A stretch of DNA of 25,488 bases from UBA1858 sp045106935. Lineage in GTDB: Bacteria > Pseudomonadota > Gammaproteobacteria > UBA4575. Both the position numbers and the translations under genes were made by a program. The stretch's first letter is position 1; every line of letters begins with the position of its first letter. The DNA is taken from contig JBGCFN010000066.1 of the NCBI GenBank assembly GCA_045106935.1, positions 1 to 25,488 on the forward strand, written 5' to 3'. The notes under the pieces were generated by a model, which was not told the origin of the DNA, did not search any database, and worked only from the letters and a program-made list of their open reading frames with translations. Below are positions 23,634-25,488 of this stretch, piece by piece.

Positions 23634-24383
23634 TTATCCTTCCATTAAATTCGCCTCAACTATATTTTTAGCATAATCTTGGTAAGCACTTTCAATTTGT
23701 TTGGCCATAGTGTCAGGGAACACATGAAAATCACCTTGCTTTAAGCCGCTTATAATTGCTTCAGCAACTAAGGTAGGTGATTCAGCAATATCAGCAAAGC
23801 CAGCATCATTTCCCATGTCTGTCGCTATCGGGCCCGGGTGAACACTGACTACCTGTGTGTTTTGTTCTGCTAATAAATCTTTAAGAGACTGGGTGACAGA
23901 ATAAGCGGCAGCCTTCGAAGCACAGTAGGTGGAGAATGGGACAAAACTCTTCATTGAGGCAACAGAATTCAATTGTATTAATGCACCGCCGCCATTATTT
24001 TTAAGCACAGGTGCAAAGGCTTGTGCCATTCTTATTAAGCCTCCCACATTGATATCCATCTCAAAATTTAAACTTTCTAAAGCATTATTATCCAGTGGTG
24101 TGGTAGATGTCAGTACGCCTGCATTATTCACAACGATATCGACATCAGTTGCACTATTAGCTGCGTTTGAGATGCTTTGCGGGTCTGAGAGATCAAGTTG
24201 AATAGCTTCAATGCGATCACCATACTGAGTAATCATACTATTGACCGATTTGGGGTCTCTAACGGCGGCATAAACTTTTTTAGCGCCATTGTCCAAGAAT
24301 GATTCTGCAATCGTTTTTCCTATCCCACGATTTGCGCCTGTAACCAATGCAATTTTATCGTGAATGTCTATCTTGTTAGCCAT
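23634..24383 (-). CDS. Short-chain dehydrogenase/reductase (classical SDR)
   Basis: 249 aa, classical SDR length. The cofactor motif is TGANRGIG (15-22), followed by the NNAG motif (86-89). The active site is Ser140, Tyr153, Lys157 (S-x12-Y-x3-K), with the PGPIATDM stretch afterwards. Arg18 in the glycine motif and Arg42 after the second strand favour NADP(H). AAAGGAG lies before ATG 24383. It follows the flavin reductase gene by 30 bases on the same strand, so they are probably co-transcribed. Substrate not predictable. Confidence 0.92.
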   Translation of the reverse strand: MANKIDIHDKIALVTGANRGIGKTIAESFLDNGAKKVYAAVRDPKSVNSMITQYGDRIEAIQLDLSDPQSISNAANSATDVDIVVNNAGVLTSTTPLDNNALESLNFEMDINVGGLIRMAQAFAPVLKNNGGGALIQLNSVASMKSFVPFSTYCASKAAAYSVTQSLKDLLAEQNTQVVSVHPGPIATDMGNDAGFADIAESPTLVAEAIISGLKQGDFHVFPDTMAKQIESAYQDYAKNIVEANLMEG

Positions 24384-24413
24384 TGTGTCTCCTTTGAAAA
24401 TAATAAATATTCA

Positions 24414-25488
24414 TTATTCAAATTCATGTAAATCTTGCAGCATAGTTGGAATGAGTTCTGACACCGTAGGGTGGATATGGACAGCATTCTTAATCACGTG
24501 GTATGGCTTTTTGGCATACATAGTGTCAATAAATAAATGGATGATTTCGTCTCCACCAATGCCTAAAATTGTCGCACCTAATATTTGTTCAGTGTCAGCA
24601 TCTATAATGATTTTCATGAATCCTTGTGTTTCTCCACGCTCTTTAGCACGACCAATACGTGACATCATCATTTTTCCAACTAAAGCCTTCTTTCCTGATT
24701 CTCGCACTTGTTGTTCGGTCATACCGACTCGGCCTAATGGGGGGTCAATAAACAAGCCGTAACAGATGATTCTATCGCTTACTCGACGCGATTGTGTATC
24801 AAATAAATTGTCTGCAACAATTTCATAATCATTATATGAAGTATGTGTGAACGCGCCTTTTCCATTACATTCGCCGATTGCCCAGATACCTGGCACATTG
24901 GTTCTTAATTGATCATCGACCTCAATTATGCCAAATTGATTGTATTTAACGCCTGCATTGTCTAAGCCTAAATCATGCGAATTTGCTTCTCGCCCGAGTG
25001 CGAGTAATACATGTGACCCAAGGATATTATGTTTTTTGTTATTACAGTTGTCAGTAACTACAATGCTATCGCCCTGCTTCGCAAAGCTAATACAATCTGC
25101 GCCAAGGCGAATATTAACGCCTTCGTTTTCTAAGATTTCTTTCACTGTCTCCGAGACGTCCTCATCCTCTCGCGGAATAAGTCGATCTGATCTCTCTATG
25201 ACAGTGACTTCACTGCCGAAGCGTCGATACATCTGGGCGAACTCTAAGCCGATATAACTTCCGCCAATAATAATTAGATGTTCTGGCAAGTAGTCGACAT
25301 CCATAATGTTAGCATTAGTAAAATAGTCAATTTCATTAAGACCTGGCATGTCAGGTATACGTGCACGCGCACCGACATTGATGAAAATTTTATCAGCTTC
25401 TAAAAGCTCTCCATTGACACTAATAACATTACTATCTTCAAATTTTCCATGACCTTCATAAACATCTAGCCCTTCCATATTTTTCATC
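24414..25488 (-). CDS. Flavin-dependent pyridine nucleotide-disulfide oxidoreductase (mercuric reductase/RclA-like), N-terminus outside window
   Basis: At least 357 residues; the frame runs off the window end, and the Met near 25487 is internal. The NAD(P)-binding motif IIIGGSYIGLEFAQMYRRFG is followed by a second FAD-contact motif (VPGIWAIGECNG) and the dimerisation domain ending HIHPTVSELIPTML, whose His-Pro...Glu pair is the catalytic base dyad of the class. The redox CxxxxC motif should lie upstream, outside the window, so it cannot be checked. The C-terminal tail lacks the CC pair of true mercuric reductases. Possible roles include reactive-chlorine or metal stress defence, as for RclA; not certain. 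Confidence 0.9.
   Translation of the reverse strand, partial: MKNMEGLDVYEGHGKFEDSNVISVNGELLEADKIFINVGARARIPDMPGLNEIDYFTNANIMDVDYLPEHLIIIGGSYIGLEFAQMYRRFGSEVTVIERSDRLIPREDEDVSETVKEILENEGVNIRLGADCISFAKQGDSIVVTDNCNNKKHNILGSHVLLALGREANSHDLGLDNAGVKYNQFGIIEVDDQLRTNVPGIWAIGECNGKGAFTHTSYNDYEIVADNLFDTQSRRVSDRIICYGLFIDPPLGRVGMTEQQVRESGKKALVGKMMMSRIGRAKERGETQGFMKIIIDADTEQILGATILGIGGDEIIHLFIDTMYAKKPYHVIKNAVHIHPTVSELIPTMLQDLHEFE

Noticed and set aside
23626..23641. aagga/tcctt inverted repeat as terminator between cytochrome b561 and SDR genes
   Set aside because: Only five base pairs, no T-tract, and it overlaps the SDR stop codon.

Overview
The window looks like an AT-rich chromosomal segment of a gammaproteobacterium. 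That reading rests on gene content: a SlyX protein, a YjgR-type HerA-like ATPase, a LemA/M48 protease pair, an HvfA-like EGKCG protein and an RTX/type I secretion locus. I cannot name the genus. No rRNA, tRNA, insertion sequence, integrase or CRISPR array was seen.

Layout. (1) 1-6323 is an RTX secretion locus: the C-terminal end of a calcium-binding RTX protein, then two tandem half-size ABC exporters and an HlyD-type membrane fusion protein. Two different ABC subunits point to a heterodimeric type I secretion system (T1SS), comparable to RtxB/RtxE of MARTX secretion; no outer-membrane partner is encoded beside it. (2) 6324-12737 is mostly housekeeping or stress genes: a possible 28-aa membrane protein, an exported dienelactone hydrolase, a two-gene unit with a HerA-like ATPase, an exported glutaredoxin-like protein, a 63-aa protein, and the lemA-M48 protease pair. 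(3) 12863-15127 holds slyX, a group I truncated haemoglobin, a secreted protein made of three 38-aa Cys-paired repeats, an ABM-like small protein and a periplasmic helical protein. (4) 15216-21735 is a tripartite RND efflux operon whose first gene fuses an ABC-type substrate-binding domain to a TolC-like outer-membrane channel. (5) 21736-22422 is a gap without a large gene; it holds two small coupled minus-strand ORFs, phased ATACAAA repeats and a possible 31-aa leader ORF. (6) 22423-23566 holds an EF-hand protein ending in three EGKCG-type motifs, a candidate copper-binding RiPP precursor of the HvfA/bufferin kind, and a cytochrome b561. (7) 23634-25488 holds an SDR oxidoreductase and the C-terminal part of a flavin disulfide reductase, probably co-transcribed.

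The most noteworthy items are the orphan EF-hand/EGKCG candidate precursor, the 38-aa Cys-repeat protein, the substrate-binding/TolC fusion heading an RND operon, and the T1SS ABC pair with degenerate nucleotide-binding motifs in both subunits. All functions are assigned from motifs read by eye; no database search was run.
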